Positions 12,652-23,324 of a stretch of 64,000 nt of DNA are shown in pieces. Source of the stretch: Diadema setosum (lineage: Eukaryota; Echinodermata; Echinoidea; Diadematoida; Diadematidae); contig NC_092693.1 of the NCBI RefSeq assembly GCF_964275005.1, positions 23,463,122-23,527,121 of the forward strand. Reading direction: 5' to 3'. The notes beneath the pieces were generated by a model. That model did not search any database and was not told where the DNA came from. It was given only the letters and a program-made list of their open reading frames with translations. How positions within the stretch are numbered: the stretch's first letter is position 1; each line of letters begins with the position of its first letter. Position numbers and translations under genes: made by a program.

Positions 12652-14762
12652 TGCCATGCAGAACTGTTGATTTTTGCTCTAAAATGTACCCATAAGAAAT
12701 ACGTTAGATAACTCTGTCATAATACGATTTCAATCAGGTAATAACGAAAATGCGAAATATTAGCGAAAAGTTTCATCGTAAGTACTTCAACCTCGAACTT
12801 ATCCGATTGTGGTTACATTCAATTACATCGATTACAATACATCGGGCTACAGCGGTATCCATCGCTCACGAATCTCCATGCAATTTATTCAATGCAAGAG
12901 TGATCATCACTATTCTATTTATAGCACCGTTTTGCATACCCATAACTAAACGGGGAGGGCGCGTCGGCAATAGAAGTCGATCGGTATACCGACTTTCATT
13001 ATTTTTATTTTTATTCATTTTTATCTCAAAATACCACAAAATAACTCATGATCTCAGCAAATCGTATCAGGCAGACAAGTTTCTTGGTAGAACTTTCCGA
13101 TATATTGCAAGCAACTATCGAATGGTGGAGGAATGAATGTTTTAGGTAAATCAAGCACATAACAAGGTGAAAATTTCACCAAGTTCGCAGACCCCCACAA
13201 AAATCTGATATTTCAATAATGTCTCCAAGAACATAGATCACTGAGTCGGAAAAGCAAATACTTAGTAATGGAAGATGGCGGTTTTATCGCACAAATCTTC
13301 ACGAGAGGTGTTTGTTTTTGTTTTTTTCAGTGAAAACAAGGAATCGAACAGAATGAAATCTATTTTCCCATCACTTGTTCTCGAGTTCAAACAATAAATT
13401 TAGCATTGCGACTTTGCAGAGGGATGAATGTTATCACTTGTGGAATTAGTAATGAAAATGACGATTTTTTTTTATTGCGCAATTTTGTAAACCAACCAAT
13501 CGGAGAGCTGTGAGTCAATGGCATCATCAACTCATATATATCTGAATACTGTTACTGGCCGATTTTACTGTTCTGGGAAAGAAAGAGAAACTTTAAGATG
13601 CCGGGAATTTCTCATTTTCTATCTGATCTTAAACCTTCACCGTTTGCATGACTTTTCTTTTGTTGTACGAGGTGAACACATGGTACTTTGAACACAGAGT
13701 GGATTTTCCCTCAGAGGATCTGTGCAGTGTTAATCCATGTTGATTTGCGTGGATTCATGATACCCTCAACATTACATATTGTCGCGAAACGAATATCTCG
13801 TTCCATATTATTTAATGATATTTTTTCTATTTTTATTTTCAAATTACCTGGATGCGCCACAAAAACAAACAAACAACAAACAAAACAAAACAAAAACGCC
13901 CAACTAAGATTCTGCTCATGTGACCTCAACTGTCAATCATTGCTGAGGTTCAAGACGTTGGGATGCACCTTCCCCTATAGATCTAGATCGAGCAATAATT
14001 GCATCTTTTTTTTTTTTTTTTTTTTTTTGATTAGTCATATCAGTAGGCCCTACTTCAGCGATGATGACAGACTGATGATAATCTTGGTTTGAAAGTTGTT
14101 TTTTTTAACAAAATATTATCATTTATGGGCGTATTCAAGTAACTTGAAGAAAATAGTAGGAAAATTATCGTAGAATATATGGAACGTATCTAGATTTTCG
14201 TTTCGCCACATAAGTGAATGCTGATGGTAATATCACGAATCAACACAAGTCAACATGGATTTGCATCGAATAGTTCCTTTAAGTCTGGCAATGAAAGCCT
14301 CGGATGAGATGTCTAGTGGTCGACAATGGTGACTAATCGCCTTACATTATTCATTCGTCGTACGGAGGCTGCGACTTTTATTCACGCCATGCTACCAAAC
14401 ACATTTATTATGATAATCGTATCATTGAAATGAACAGCATACGTCAAGTAAAACAAACGAACAAGCCCCCCCCCCCAAAAAAAAAAAAAAAAAGATAGAT
14501 AAATAAAAGTAATACAATTTTAGCCTTCACTGTTCTTCCACATATTCTCCGTAAGGTGACAACTCTTAAAAGTGTCTGACATCACACTAGCAATGCGTTT
14601 ATTGACTTGCAATGGAATTGCTGTATTGAGTTGATGGAGTGAATGTCTTTTGTCGCTTGTTTTATGAATATGCGAATGTCTCCTTCATACCAGTATGAAA
14701 TGTGACGAAAAGCAGTATCTTGTCCAACTTTTTGTGATTGTCTTAATCCGTAGAGGATCTAA
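12652..14762. other. gene-free stretch
   Basis: No exon supported. The 128-residue (+) ORF at 12750-13136 and the 134-residue (+) ORF at 13688-14092 are AT-rich, contain poly-F or Q/N/K repeats and match no family I know. Homopolymer runs occur near 14005-14030 and 14466-14493. Confidence 0.5.
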
Positions 14763-14942
14763 TACAGTCAAACTTGCCTTGGCGGCTATATGTCTATTTA
14801 GCGGCCACAAGCCGTATGCGGCCACTAGAAAATCCCTCCGAGAGAATCACCATGTCAAATAACCTGTCTATAGTGGCCATCTCGACCTGTTTATAACGGA
14901 CATTTTTGTCCTTATGTGGCCGCTCACGCATAGGCTTGACTA
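14763..14942. mobile_element. small TIR element with GCGGCCAC words
   Basis: The left end TACAGTCAAACTTGCCT and right end TAGGCTTGACTA are near inverted repeats bounded by TA. Inside, GCGGC(C)AC and its relatives recur (GCGGCTATAT, GCGGCCACAAG, GCGGCCACTAG, GTGGCCATC, GTGGCCGCTC). It fits a TA-inserting MITE. The window's last bases (from 63975) look like the start of another element of this general type. Confidence 0.6.
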
Positions 14943-15096
14943 TTCATGCAAAAGGATAATTCATCTGTTCGTCCTTTCGTTGTTTCAGTTATCAGAACCA
15001 TTAAAGTTTGTATAGAACGTATTGTTATACTTTCTTCAATATTCGCGTTGAATCACTCAGAATTTTACATCACCAATTTCATCTCTGTTTTTCCAG

Positions 15097-15648
15097 TTGA
15101 CGTGGTTACCCTGTGCATGAATTCTTCATACGCGCAAACGTTCAACGCAGAGGGCAGAATAAACCTTTCGCTTCCTTCGTATGCCGAGGACCGAGGCCAG
15201 ATGGAGGCCTCACCGCACAATTCGTCGTCGTGTTCCTTCCAGCTTAGCAGCCAGTCGTCGTCCGATCGAATCATCCTCGTTCTTCCAAACGTCAAGAAAT
15301 CCCGCCACGCCGCGTGCTCCGAGTCGACGGCCGAGGACGAGGTCCACCTCACACTGACGAGACAAATCACCAACGAGGTGCAGAATGACAATTCCGCGTT
15401 GGTCTGGGACTTGTGTACGACCGCGACCACCACGACGACGACGACGTCGAGGGGCGGCAATGGGACCAACAACACGGTTCTGAACGACGAGTCTATGGCA
15501 TTCCAAAATATGTTCTTCACTGCAGGCTCCACCGTCACCGTGATTTTTAATTACTCCTCCTTCTTCGGGAATCTGGACTCTTTTGACGGGAGGGACAGTA
15601 TTTCAATCTACTTCAAGTCTTTCAAGAGTAACGACCGTTTGGAGGAGG
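15097..15648 (+). CDS. CUB-like exon of a putative single-pass membrane protein
   Basis: Internal exon, the longest coding stretch between 1 and 35 kb. It opens after a strong acceptor (CTGTTTTTCCAG) and closes at donor GGTAAGA; entry and exit are both phase 1, as in shuffled extracellular domains. It holds 183 whole codons. Cysteines at exon codons 6, 45, 73 and 106 and beta-strand-like segments (CSFQLSSQ, DRIILVLPNVKK, AGSTVTVIFNYSS, DSISIYFKSF) resemble a diverged CUB domain. At least six N-glycosylation sequons (NSS, NLS, NGT, NNT, NYS) and a Thr run at about codons 107-116 point to an extracellular location. The open frame continues upstream into what reads as intron, so I do not use the Met at 14946. 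The signal-peptide exon was not found. The CUB assignment is inference; that this is coding is fairly secure. Confidence 0.62.
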
Positions 15649-17707
15649 GTAAGAAAAACATTTACTGCCAGAAGAGATATGCATTGTCAGTCTGACTCTA
15701 CTGCATTGATCTTTATTTTGCTCTAATATTTATAGGACCTGCTTCTGTTGCTGCTGCTGTTGATTATTTTAACGTGTTGGAGTCTCTGGGTTTAGTGTCA
15801 CCAAGGTTGTCAGAACATAGACATATACAACGGCAAGCATTCCAGACTCGACATACTATTAACCCAGAATAAAATAGAACAGATTACAGTTGAGTATTCT
15901 CCTTGGTTTAGGTAATAAATCAAATAAGCAGGCTATTATAAAGGTTTAAGCATATTATTACGATGTAGGTGTAACATGCACTCACAATAAATAAATGAAT
16001 TGATAAAAGATTATTACTTTAGTTAGTAATCGAAGGAAAAAAAAACTGGACCTGCGCAAAAGCGAGCTTTTACAATATTGTTCATACACCAAATCAAAGT
16101 GGTTGCAACAATCAGTACCTAGGAAATGATAATTGTGATGAGGAAGATAAAATTACCGTTAACATTTTTTGAGTCTGAAGATAATATATTTTATGATATA
16201 TCTCCTTTATAATATTATTATAAAGGACGGTAAGGGTGCTGTGTGGAATACTGATAATTAATACACCAACTGTCTAATCTGTTGTTCTTTTGTAACCATT
16301 AATGGTTGTGATTTCTGCAGTCTGTAAAACTCGTCTGCACCCTGCCCCAACTCAGAACAATCGTATTTAAAAGAAAGAAACTGAATAAAGTACCCAGGAA
16401 CTTTAGAAGACTGCTCCGGGTGTTGAAATAATTCCTATCCAACTGGATAGAATATCCGAATTATTCACAGGCATTAGCATCAAAACCTACTACTGTAACT
16501 GATTTGATAGGAAGGAACAACGAACAGTCAAAATGACAACGAAGTCACACATATCAAGGTCAAGTTTTTTTTTCTGATCTTCCGCTTTCATCTCCTTCCT
16601 CTGTCAAAGTGAAATTATATTGTAATTATTATCAACGCCTAACCCTTTGCCGTCATGCAGCAACCAGCATTGTAACAGGAGTAAGGAGGAAAGGTCACAA
16701 GATGGCGCTCTTTCACTAATTCAATATACTCCAATGCGCAGACAGGATCTTGTATTTCACCTCTTGAAATGCTTGTCGGAGGTGGGGATGGGAAAAAAAA
16801 AAGAAAACGAAAAAGAAACAGGGAAAGCAGATGAGATGCTGGGCAAGTTAAGGAAGTCAGTGTAAAGGCTAACCATGAGTATCTGTCCAGAAGTGTCCTC
16901 AAGGCGCCAGTTCTCTTCGAGTTGAAACCCCCTGTATAATATTATGTAATTGGTACTGTAGTGGTATTACTAGTATGCGTTTCATTGAGAAATTAACGCC
17001 AGCTAACCAGAGGGAAATCGTAAGGACGATCAGTAGATGGCGCTATTTCATACATTTAAGTGATGACAGATTGGGCGGGCGGATTTCACTGACTGACAAG
17101 TGATTCTCCCTTATAGTATTTACTGTATGTACTCACCTGCCGGTGTCGCATTGCGCGGCAATTACATGGAAATCCACTGAACAGACGAGAAATTCGTTTG
17201 TGAGAATACGTATGAATCCTAATGTAAGAGCATGACTTGTTAGGTGGTTAGAATAAATGCTGCATGCAGGTTCCAAACTTTGCATTAGAAATCAAGGGAA
17301 GAAAACGACAGCGAATTGATGTGAAACGTCACACTAAAGTAGTTTCATATGTGCAATGTTGGCTGCTCGTCAACTTATTTTAAGACAACACCTCCATCAC
17401 ATCACATCCGATACCCAGCTCTCAGTCAGTTGTCAATACAATATCTTGGTATACATTTATATGCACATGATAATACATAATTGCATGTATAAGTGTAAAC
17501 CTAATGTAGAGGCTAAAATGCGTTACGCATATAGATGTCCAGTACAAATTCGATTTGATCGTAAAACCGTGATACATTTATAAACTTTGATTGCAGATTG
17601 CGTGCTAAGGCATTGCTGGATGAAGCACCGATTTTAACTTCACACAAACATGATATAATGCATAATGATTTTATCTATCTATCTCTCTACCTTTGTTCAC
17701 ACCCTAG
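15649..17707 (+). other. intron between CUB-like and Cys-rich exons
   Basis: Runs from GTAAGA to a pyrimidine-rich ...CACACCCTAG. Nothing else supportable inside: AT-rich sequence with a palindromic TATAATATTATTATAAA at about 16208-16224. Confidence 0.5.
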
Positions 17708-17845
17708 ATCTATGCTTGCAGTGCGACCAGAACGACTCATGGGCGTGGCACGCGGGCATATGTTCGGACTTCGCCCTGGACTGTACTACGTCCACACCGG
17801 AGCCCACGGAGAAAACGAATGTATTGATCACATGTATTCCAACAG
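17708..17845 (+). CDS. small cysteine-rich exon of the same membrane protein
   Basis: Preceded by a long pyrimidine tract and ACCCTAG, followed by ACAG/GTATAA. Phase 1 on both sides, 138 bp, so it joins the CUB-like exon and the last exon without breaking frame. It encodes 45 whole codons with cysteines at 2, 5, 18, 25 and 42, starting LCLQCDQNDSW and ending CIPT. The opening C-x2-C after a Leu recalls the start of Ly6/uPAR three-finger domains, which are usually split over two exons, but the second half (CC...CN) was not seen, so Ly6 is only a suggestion. The odd number of cysteines leaves one to pair elsewhere or in an unseen exon. In context it would be a membrane-proximal ectodomain segment. 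Confidence 0.5.
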
Positions 17846-18587
17846 GTATAACGACGGTTTATCACACACGAATGGATGTACATTCTCGATGTCTGCTTCT
17901 TTCTTTCCTTCTTTCTTTCTTGCTGTCTTTCTTCCTTCCTTTTTCCCCTTTCTTTTTTTTTTCTTTTTTCCCTTATCTAATCTTTGTTTAGATTTCTACT
18001 GGATATTAAAATTCGAGCTGAGGAAAAAAATATCTGAATTACAATACGATGAGAAAGAATATTCAGTAAAATCATATTTCTTGACTTCTGCAATAAAACA
18101 TTGCATTTATTGCAGCATGACGTGATTAAACGCGAACCCAAAGAACAGGTGATTGATTAAGATAAACCTTGTGATTCTCAAAGTGCACAAGATGTGCATT
18201 AAACTTGATAGTTTATTTGTACTTGTAAACACACTTATTCAAATTGATGAAATTCCTGCATCCAATTGTTTTCATTGCAACTGATTGACAAATTGCCCTA
18301 CATCGACATAACTTAGCAGCACCCGCTGCATGCTACAAGGATTAGAACCCTCCATTTCCAGCAACTTTGTTTCTGCCTTTACCATAATGATATAACATTT
18401 AATTGTATCTTTGTTGATAATTTACCTGTGTCTTTATTACATGTTATTATGTTCATCGCATTGTTGTACTGATTTCCTGACCTCTGTATATACGAACATT
18501 TCATTGTATTCCTAACTATTTGTTTGTGGGAAATGAAATAAATCAACTTGAACAACTTGAACTTGAACTAGCACTAGCTGTTGGACG

Positions 18588-18690
18588 GAAGCCCGGTGGT
18601 CTAGTGGATAAGACGCCTGCCCGGTGATCGGGGGGGGGGGGGGTGTCATTGGATTGAATCCTGCTCGAGAATGTATGCCCATTATTTCTT
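18588..18690 (+). mobile_element. tRNA-derived SINE fragment or tRNA pseudogene
   Basis: GCCCGGTGGTCTAGTGGATA fits a pol III A box (TGGTCTAGTGG), and GGATTGAATCC about 50 bases later fits a B box with one change from GGTTCGAATCC. The two are separated by a G run (18629-18642). The acceptor stem does not close cleanly, so a working tRNA gene is unlikely. Confidence 0.6.
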
Positions 18691-19006
18691 TTGTCATGGC
18701 TACTACTAAAACGCTGATCAATTATCATTGACGTCGATGTAGGGCAATTAATTGTCAATCATTTGCAATTGTATACACTATGCCACCACATTAAGTTGGT
18801 CTTGCATCCAATAAGGGGCATCAAAAGTTTCTTGAAAATGTATCTGTACAATGTTCCTCACGTTCCTCGCTTCTTTTCGTTTTGATTATGATCAGGACAA
18901 CTATAGCAGGTTATCCCTGTCAATTTCATAATTTTGTCATTCAAGTTCATATTCCGAGCATTAAATTTCACGCATTCCACGCTCGCAGCACTGAAGGTTT
19001 GTTACC

Positions 19007-19234
19007 ACTTGGTCTACTATCAGATAATCTACTTCCCAGTTCGTCTACACCACAACGGCTTAAGTCACTTGGTCTACTATCAATTTCGTCTAATGCCCAT
19101 TTAGTCTACTTCTCACTTGGTCTAATGCCTAGTTTGGACTAAATGGTCATTAAACGAACTGGTTGTAGACAAAACAGGATTAGACCATGTGGGTTGAGAC
19201 TAAATGGCTACAAGACGAAATGGGAGTAGACCAA
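19007..19234. repeat. foldback built from the word TTGGTCTA
   Basis: The left half repeats variants of CTTGGTCTACT every 15-25 bases (TTGGTCTA, TCGTCTA, TTAGTCTA, TAATCTA). From about 19134 the right half repeats the complement (GGACTAAATGG, GTAGACAAAA, TTAGACCATG, GAGACTAAATGG, GTAGACCAAGAG). The outermost words pair exactly. No coding content. Confidence 0.75.
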
Positions 19235-19859
19235 GAGATAGATCACCGCACTGAATCAGCAATCAAATTCAAAATCCGGTCATTCAAATTTTACTATGAA
19301 AACAATTACGCCATTCGAATCTAAGATAGGAGCATGCATTTCTGCAATCAGCATTAAAATTCATTTCAAGCGGGCGACGGAATCTCGTCGGTCATTCAAA
19401 TCCGTAAAAAGGAAAACATGTTCCAAATAAGTACATTCAATTGAAAAGAAGTCTAGCATATAGTTAGCTTGGAGTCGAGTATGTTGGGGTTTTTTCACTT
19501 AGCTTTGAATATATTACGCTTCATGATGAAGATTAATTATTTTGCCGTGTAGATCCAAATGATCATCCTAAAATTTATCATAATTTCACCCTAATTTTAA
19601 CTTTATGAGGGTAGATTGCATCTAACGCGAAGGAGTCTGTTTTCCTGTCGTTGTGTTATTTGGATTCACTGCTGATTGGACCTCATCATTCCAAAATTCT
19701 TCCAATTATTCCAAAGAATACAAAGAACATACAGCACCTTTAAACATTATCATAAAGGGATATATGCATATAAGCCTTTCTGGTTTGTATATACATGTGT
19801 GAAAGAAACTTTCGCCCCTATCCTCCCCCGCCCCCCCCCCCCCTTCCATTTCCCTCTTC

Positions 19860-19899
<40 letters not shown>

Positions 19900-20173
19900 G
19901 GAAACTGATATTCTGAAAATGGGAAAAAAGCTTGCCGGGACTATCGCGTGAATTTGAATTCACAAGGAAATGCAGTGTTCGCATTTCGAAATTGAACTCA
20001 CATGCGTGAATTCCAGTTGACGGAAACAAAACAAACCTCCCATAAAAGAATAATTGGGGTTGTTCAGAACCAGTTCCCATGCCAACGAATGGCTATGATA
20101 TCACATTTTGGTACGCTTTTAATCCTCGTTCCTCTTTTCTTTATTCTGTCTGAAACATCGGCTTCCTTGACAG

Positions 20174-20424
20174 ATATGGCGGAGAAGAAGAAGCGTTCTG
20201 AGTTATACAGCATCATGATGGCAGGCGCCATCGTCATCACTCTCCTCATCGTCTCCGTCCACTGCAGCGCCAGTCAAGGTCCCGCGACACGACGTCCCGC
20301 AGCCATGGACATAATGCTGCGGGACGACATATCGCGGAGAGGAGGTGGCGGCGGCATGGGCGGTGGGCGTGGCCCCTTTGGAGGCGGACGCAAGCACGGT
20401 AACGGGCCAATCGCACACGTATGA
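20174..20424 (+). CDS. terminal exon: membrane helix plus Gly-rich tail
   Basis: After acceptor CTTCCTTGACAG, phase 1 entry gives 82 codons and a stop. A basic MAEKKKRSE stretch leads into one membrane helix (exon codons 11-30, YSIMMAGAIVITLLIVSVHC). A tail of about 52 residues follows, with basic patches (ATRRP, SRRG, GGRKHG) and a Gly-rich run around codons 56-73. It would anchor the CUB-like/Cys-rich ectodomain as a single-pass protein with a short Gly-rich cytoplasmic end. Alternative: the frame is open upstream to an ATG at 20089, and the first ~25 residues (MAMISHFGTLLILVPLFFI...) look like a signal peptide, giving a free 111-residue protein. I prefer the spliced model because three splice phases agree, and because a pyrimidine-rich acceptor will by itself encode Leu/Phe/Ser. 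Confidence 0.52.
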
Positions 20425-21389
20425 CGACGACATGGGGAGGGGTCGGCGTCGAAATGAGGCAGGACTATTTATTGTTTGGCGTCAGAATACATAAGCGCGC
20501 TATAACGAACGTGAGGATTTCGATGCAACCGCCGTACTGACATGTCGGTTTGGGGCGTTTCTTGGACGACTGACACTAGTGATAAAGCTGCCTGAAGATG
20601 CGTCATTCTTCAACCATTTCGAACGTTTTCATTGTTCTGCATACTATGAACTTCACACTAGCCCTGGGTCCCGGTCCAGAAACCACTTTACAAAAAATGC
20701 AACTTTCAATAGCTGCAGTTATCACCACTGTAAGAGCATCAAGTTAGACATCAGCCAGTTGTTGTCATACAGTAAACTGCTGCTATTGCGATTGTGCTGG
20801 TACAGGAGAACACAAGAACAAACAACAGTGTTTTGTTTTGTTTTTGTTTTGTTTTGTTTTTTTTTTGTTTGTTTTTTGTTTTTGTTTTTTTTTTTTGTTT
20901 TTTTTTTTTTGAGTTCCAAACCATTCCTACTGTCGAAAGTGGATACTGGAAGGCGCCGTTGATATCACTTTTCTTTTACACCCACTTTGTGACAAACTCT
21001 TTAGGCACATTTTCCAGTCTCGAAGGAAGAGGTCAATTTACGTGCATGGAGCACATTGCTATTTTTGAAACTGCCTATGGTATGGAACTCTTGAATTGAT
21101 ATTTAAGTTTTAACACAACTTTGTTTGTTAAGTCTTCTCAATTTACATCTTTGTGAGCTCTTTATCACCCTAAGCAGGTCATAAGAAGACAGAAACCCAA
21201 TAAGGCGTTTGGATGCGAGGACTACTTGTAGATTTACTGGAGCGGGCGAGGAACTGCAGCCGACAGGACCGAAGTTTCGGTTCATCGAACACTGACAAGG
21301 CTGAACCGGAACTATAGTTTAATCATGATCAATGTGCACCCTTCTCACTGTCATTAATCGTCTCAAAATATCTCCGTTGGACTGCACAA
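20425..21389. other. 3' flank of the membrane-protein gene
   Basis: Presumed 3' UTR and flank. No clear AATAAA was seen in the first several hundred bases. A T-rich (GTTTT)n-like tract lies at 20828-20911 and makes poly-F and poly-K ORFs. Nothing else supported. Confidence 0.4.
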
Positions 21390-21895
21390 TGACAGGCTAT
21401 TCGCCAAGAAGCAGTGGTCTCCCTATGCTCAGAAGATGTAAAAAACAGGGCATGTATAAAGAGCTTGCTCGCCCACAGCCAGAGTATGGATCTGAGGCAT
21501 GGAATCCGTACTACACTAGCACAGCACAAGGCACTGAAGGAGTTAAAAAAAAACAGCTGCTCGCTCCGTTCCCCAGGACTACAGATGGCGTACCTCAGCC
21601 ACAGCCCTTGTATCCAGACTAGGATGGGACACACTACACACACGACGCCTCGCTGCACTATGCACCATGTTCTACAAAGTCCGCTACAATCTTGTCAACA
21701 TTTCACTTCCACCCTCCATTTCTCCAACCCCTTATATAGGCAGGCACTACCACGAACTCAAATACATGATATCCGAAGCTAAATTTATTGACCCCTGCAA
21801 ATATTCCTTCTACCCACGTACGCAATGTATTGGTCTGGAATCACTTGCATCAGGGAGATGGTCACCTCCCTGCTTGCATGTACCATGGAGTTAAG
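21390..21895 (+). mobile_element. LINE reverse-transcriptase C-terminal remnant
   Basis: Three overlapping frames carry the usual end of a Jockey/CR1-clade LINE ORF2: LARPQPEYGSEAWNPYY, then a stretch like the family's RLGWDTLHTRRLAALC block, then LCTMFYKVRYNLVN and KYSFYPRTQCIGL. At least two frame changes separate them, so the copy is dead and 5'-truncated. No 3' tail repeat was found directly after it. Confidence 0.75.
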
Positions 21896-21914
21896 GTATA
21901 GCGCCATGCGGTGA

Positions 21915-22105
21915 CACGACTTGCTCCTGCGACATTGCTCCGGTCTTATTTTCCCCAAGTACTTAGGGTTAGGGTTATGATAGGGTTTTAGGTTTAGTTT
22001 GCTGATTCTGAGGATTAGGGTTATGGTTGTGGGTCTAGTTCATGTTGGGCTTGACGTGCATAATTCACGGGAGCAGTTGCCGCCGGAGAAAATGGAGCCG
22101 CGCTA
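21915..22105. repeat. foldback with degenerate TTAGGG centre
   Basis: GACTTGCTCCTGCGACATTG near the left end pairs imperfectly with GGGAGCAGTTGCCGCCGGAG near the right end. Between them are GTTAGGG-like words (TTAGGGTTAGGGTTATGATA, TAGGGTTTTAGG, GGATTAGGGTTATGG). This is an internal dispersed element, not a telomere. Confidence 0.55.
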
Positions 22106-23129
22106 TGTATGTACCATGCAATGCTGTCACTGCATCTTCTGCTGATACAACCTTCCATAGAGGGCTGCCCTACCAATCATCAGAAGGTTGCAGTCTCCCT
22201 CCTGTATAGGATCCAAAATGCTGCAATCCTGACAGCTTGATTTCTACGCACGCATTTGCCATTTTAATGTAAATAGTGAAAGCACTTCGAAACACCGTCG
22301 GCCCAATGTCGCCATGGCACAAATCCATCCCAGTTAAGCTTTCTACGAGCTGCTGCAGGGGATTATACCCATTCAAGGTTCAAGGTTCCAAATTTGATCT
22401 CGCCATCGACTGAATCAATCGCAGACGATTTCTCACAACGGTGATGCTCGATTATGACGTCATGTTGGATTTCAGTGAAACCAGAGCGTGCATACACATG
22501 CTTAAAACAGTGTGTGTCGTGATCACTGACACTGCCTGTCAGGTCCGTTACCTGTGGTTATTTATGAGACCTGATTGTTACGCTTCAATGCACGATTTCG
22601 AAGCATTGTCGCGCGCAGCTCTGATCCACTTTAAAATGAATATCATAGAATGCATTGAGTAATGTGATCGAAGTTACATCAGTCTGATATTGATTGATTG
22701 CCGTATGACACAATAGGTCATAAAGCAGGAACATGACAGGAATTTTTAAGTTGCAGTTAATGAGAGAAAAAAAAAATGTGATGGTACGTACAGATCCGTG
22801 TGAGCCCTGAAACTTAAAACATTTATTCCAGCAGGTAGATGTGTTGTGAATTAGACAGTGTTAGCTACGAATCACACAATATAACGTTTTACGAAAATTA
22901 AAATTTTGATGAGTGTTACGTGGTGTAAGATCAACGTAGAGTTAGGAAAGTATGATATCGTTAATCAACAGCGCAGCGTTTTTCCAGTGTCTGTGTTGGC
23001 TGAAATCAGAGATTCATATACACTGTACACGTATATCTGCCTGTATATATTTCAATGAGCCAATATGTGGACCGTACTTTGCGAATTGATCTATGACTCA
23101 ACCTGTTTTCTTTTTTTCGACATTATTTC

Positions 23130-23240
23130 ATCTCTATCTCTCTATCTATCTATATATCTATCTATTTATCTCTTTCTATAGCTATCTATCTCTATATCTA
23201 TCTATCAATCTATCTATCTGTCTGTCTATCCATCTATCTG

Positions 23241-23324
<84 letters not shown>
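23130..23324. repeat. (TATC)n microsatellite
   Basis: About 195 bases of TCTA/TATC units with a few TTTC, CATC and TGTC interruptions. It gives a spurious Ile/Tyr/Leu/Ser ORF. Confidence 0.95.

Larger units (their letters stand above)
17846..20173 (+). other. intron before the membrane-anchor exon
   Basis: Holds CTTT/poly-T tracts (17898-17980), a LINE-like 3' tail ending AAATGAAATAAATCAACTTG (about 18530), a tRNA-derived SINE (18588), a word-repeat foldback (19007-19234), and adjoining C and A runs (19824-19895). It ends at CTTCCTTGACAG. Confidence 0.5.

Noticed and set aside
12750-13136. 128-residue plus ORF with a hydrophobic segment
   Set aside because: AT-rich, no splice or start context, no recognisable motif; a chance open frame.
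14946-15096. Met at 14946 as start of the CUB-like protein
   Set aside because: The 50 residues before 15097 are AT-rich and intron-like, and a strong acceptor sits at 15094-15096; the residues do not form a good signal peptide.
21962-22045. Interstitial telomere from a chromosome fusion
   Set aside because: TTAGGG words are few and degenerate and are framed by inverted arms, so a dispersed element is simpler.
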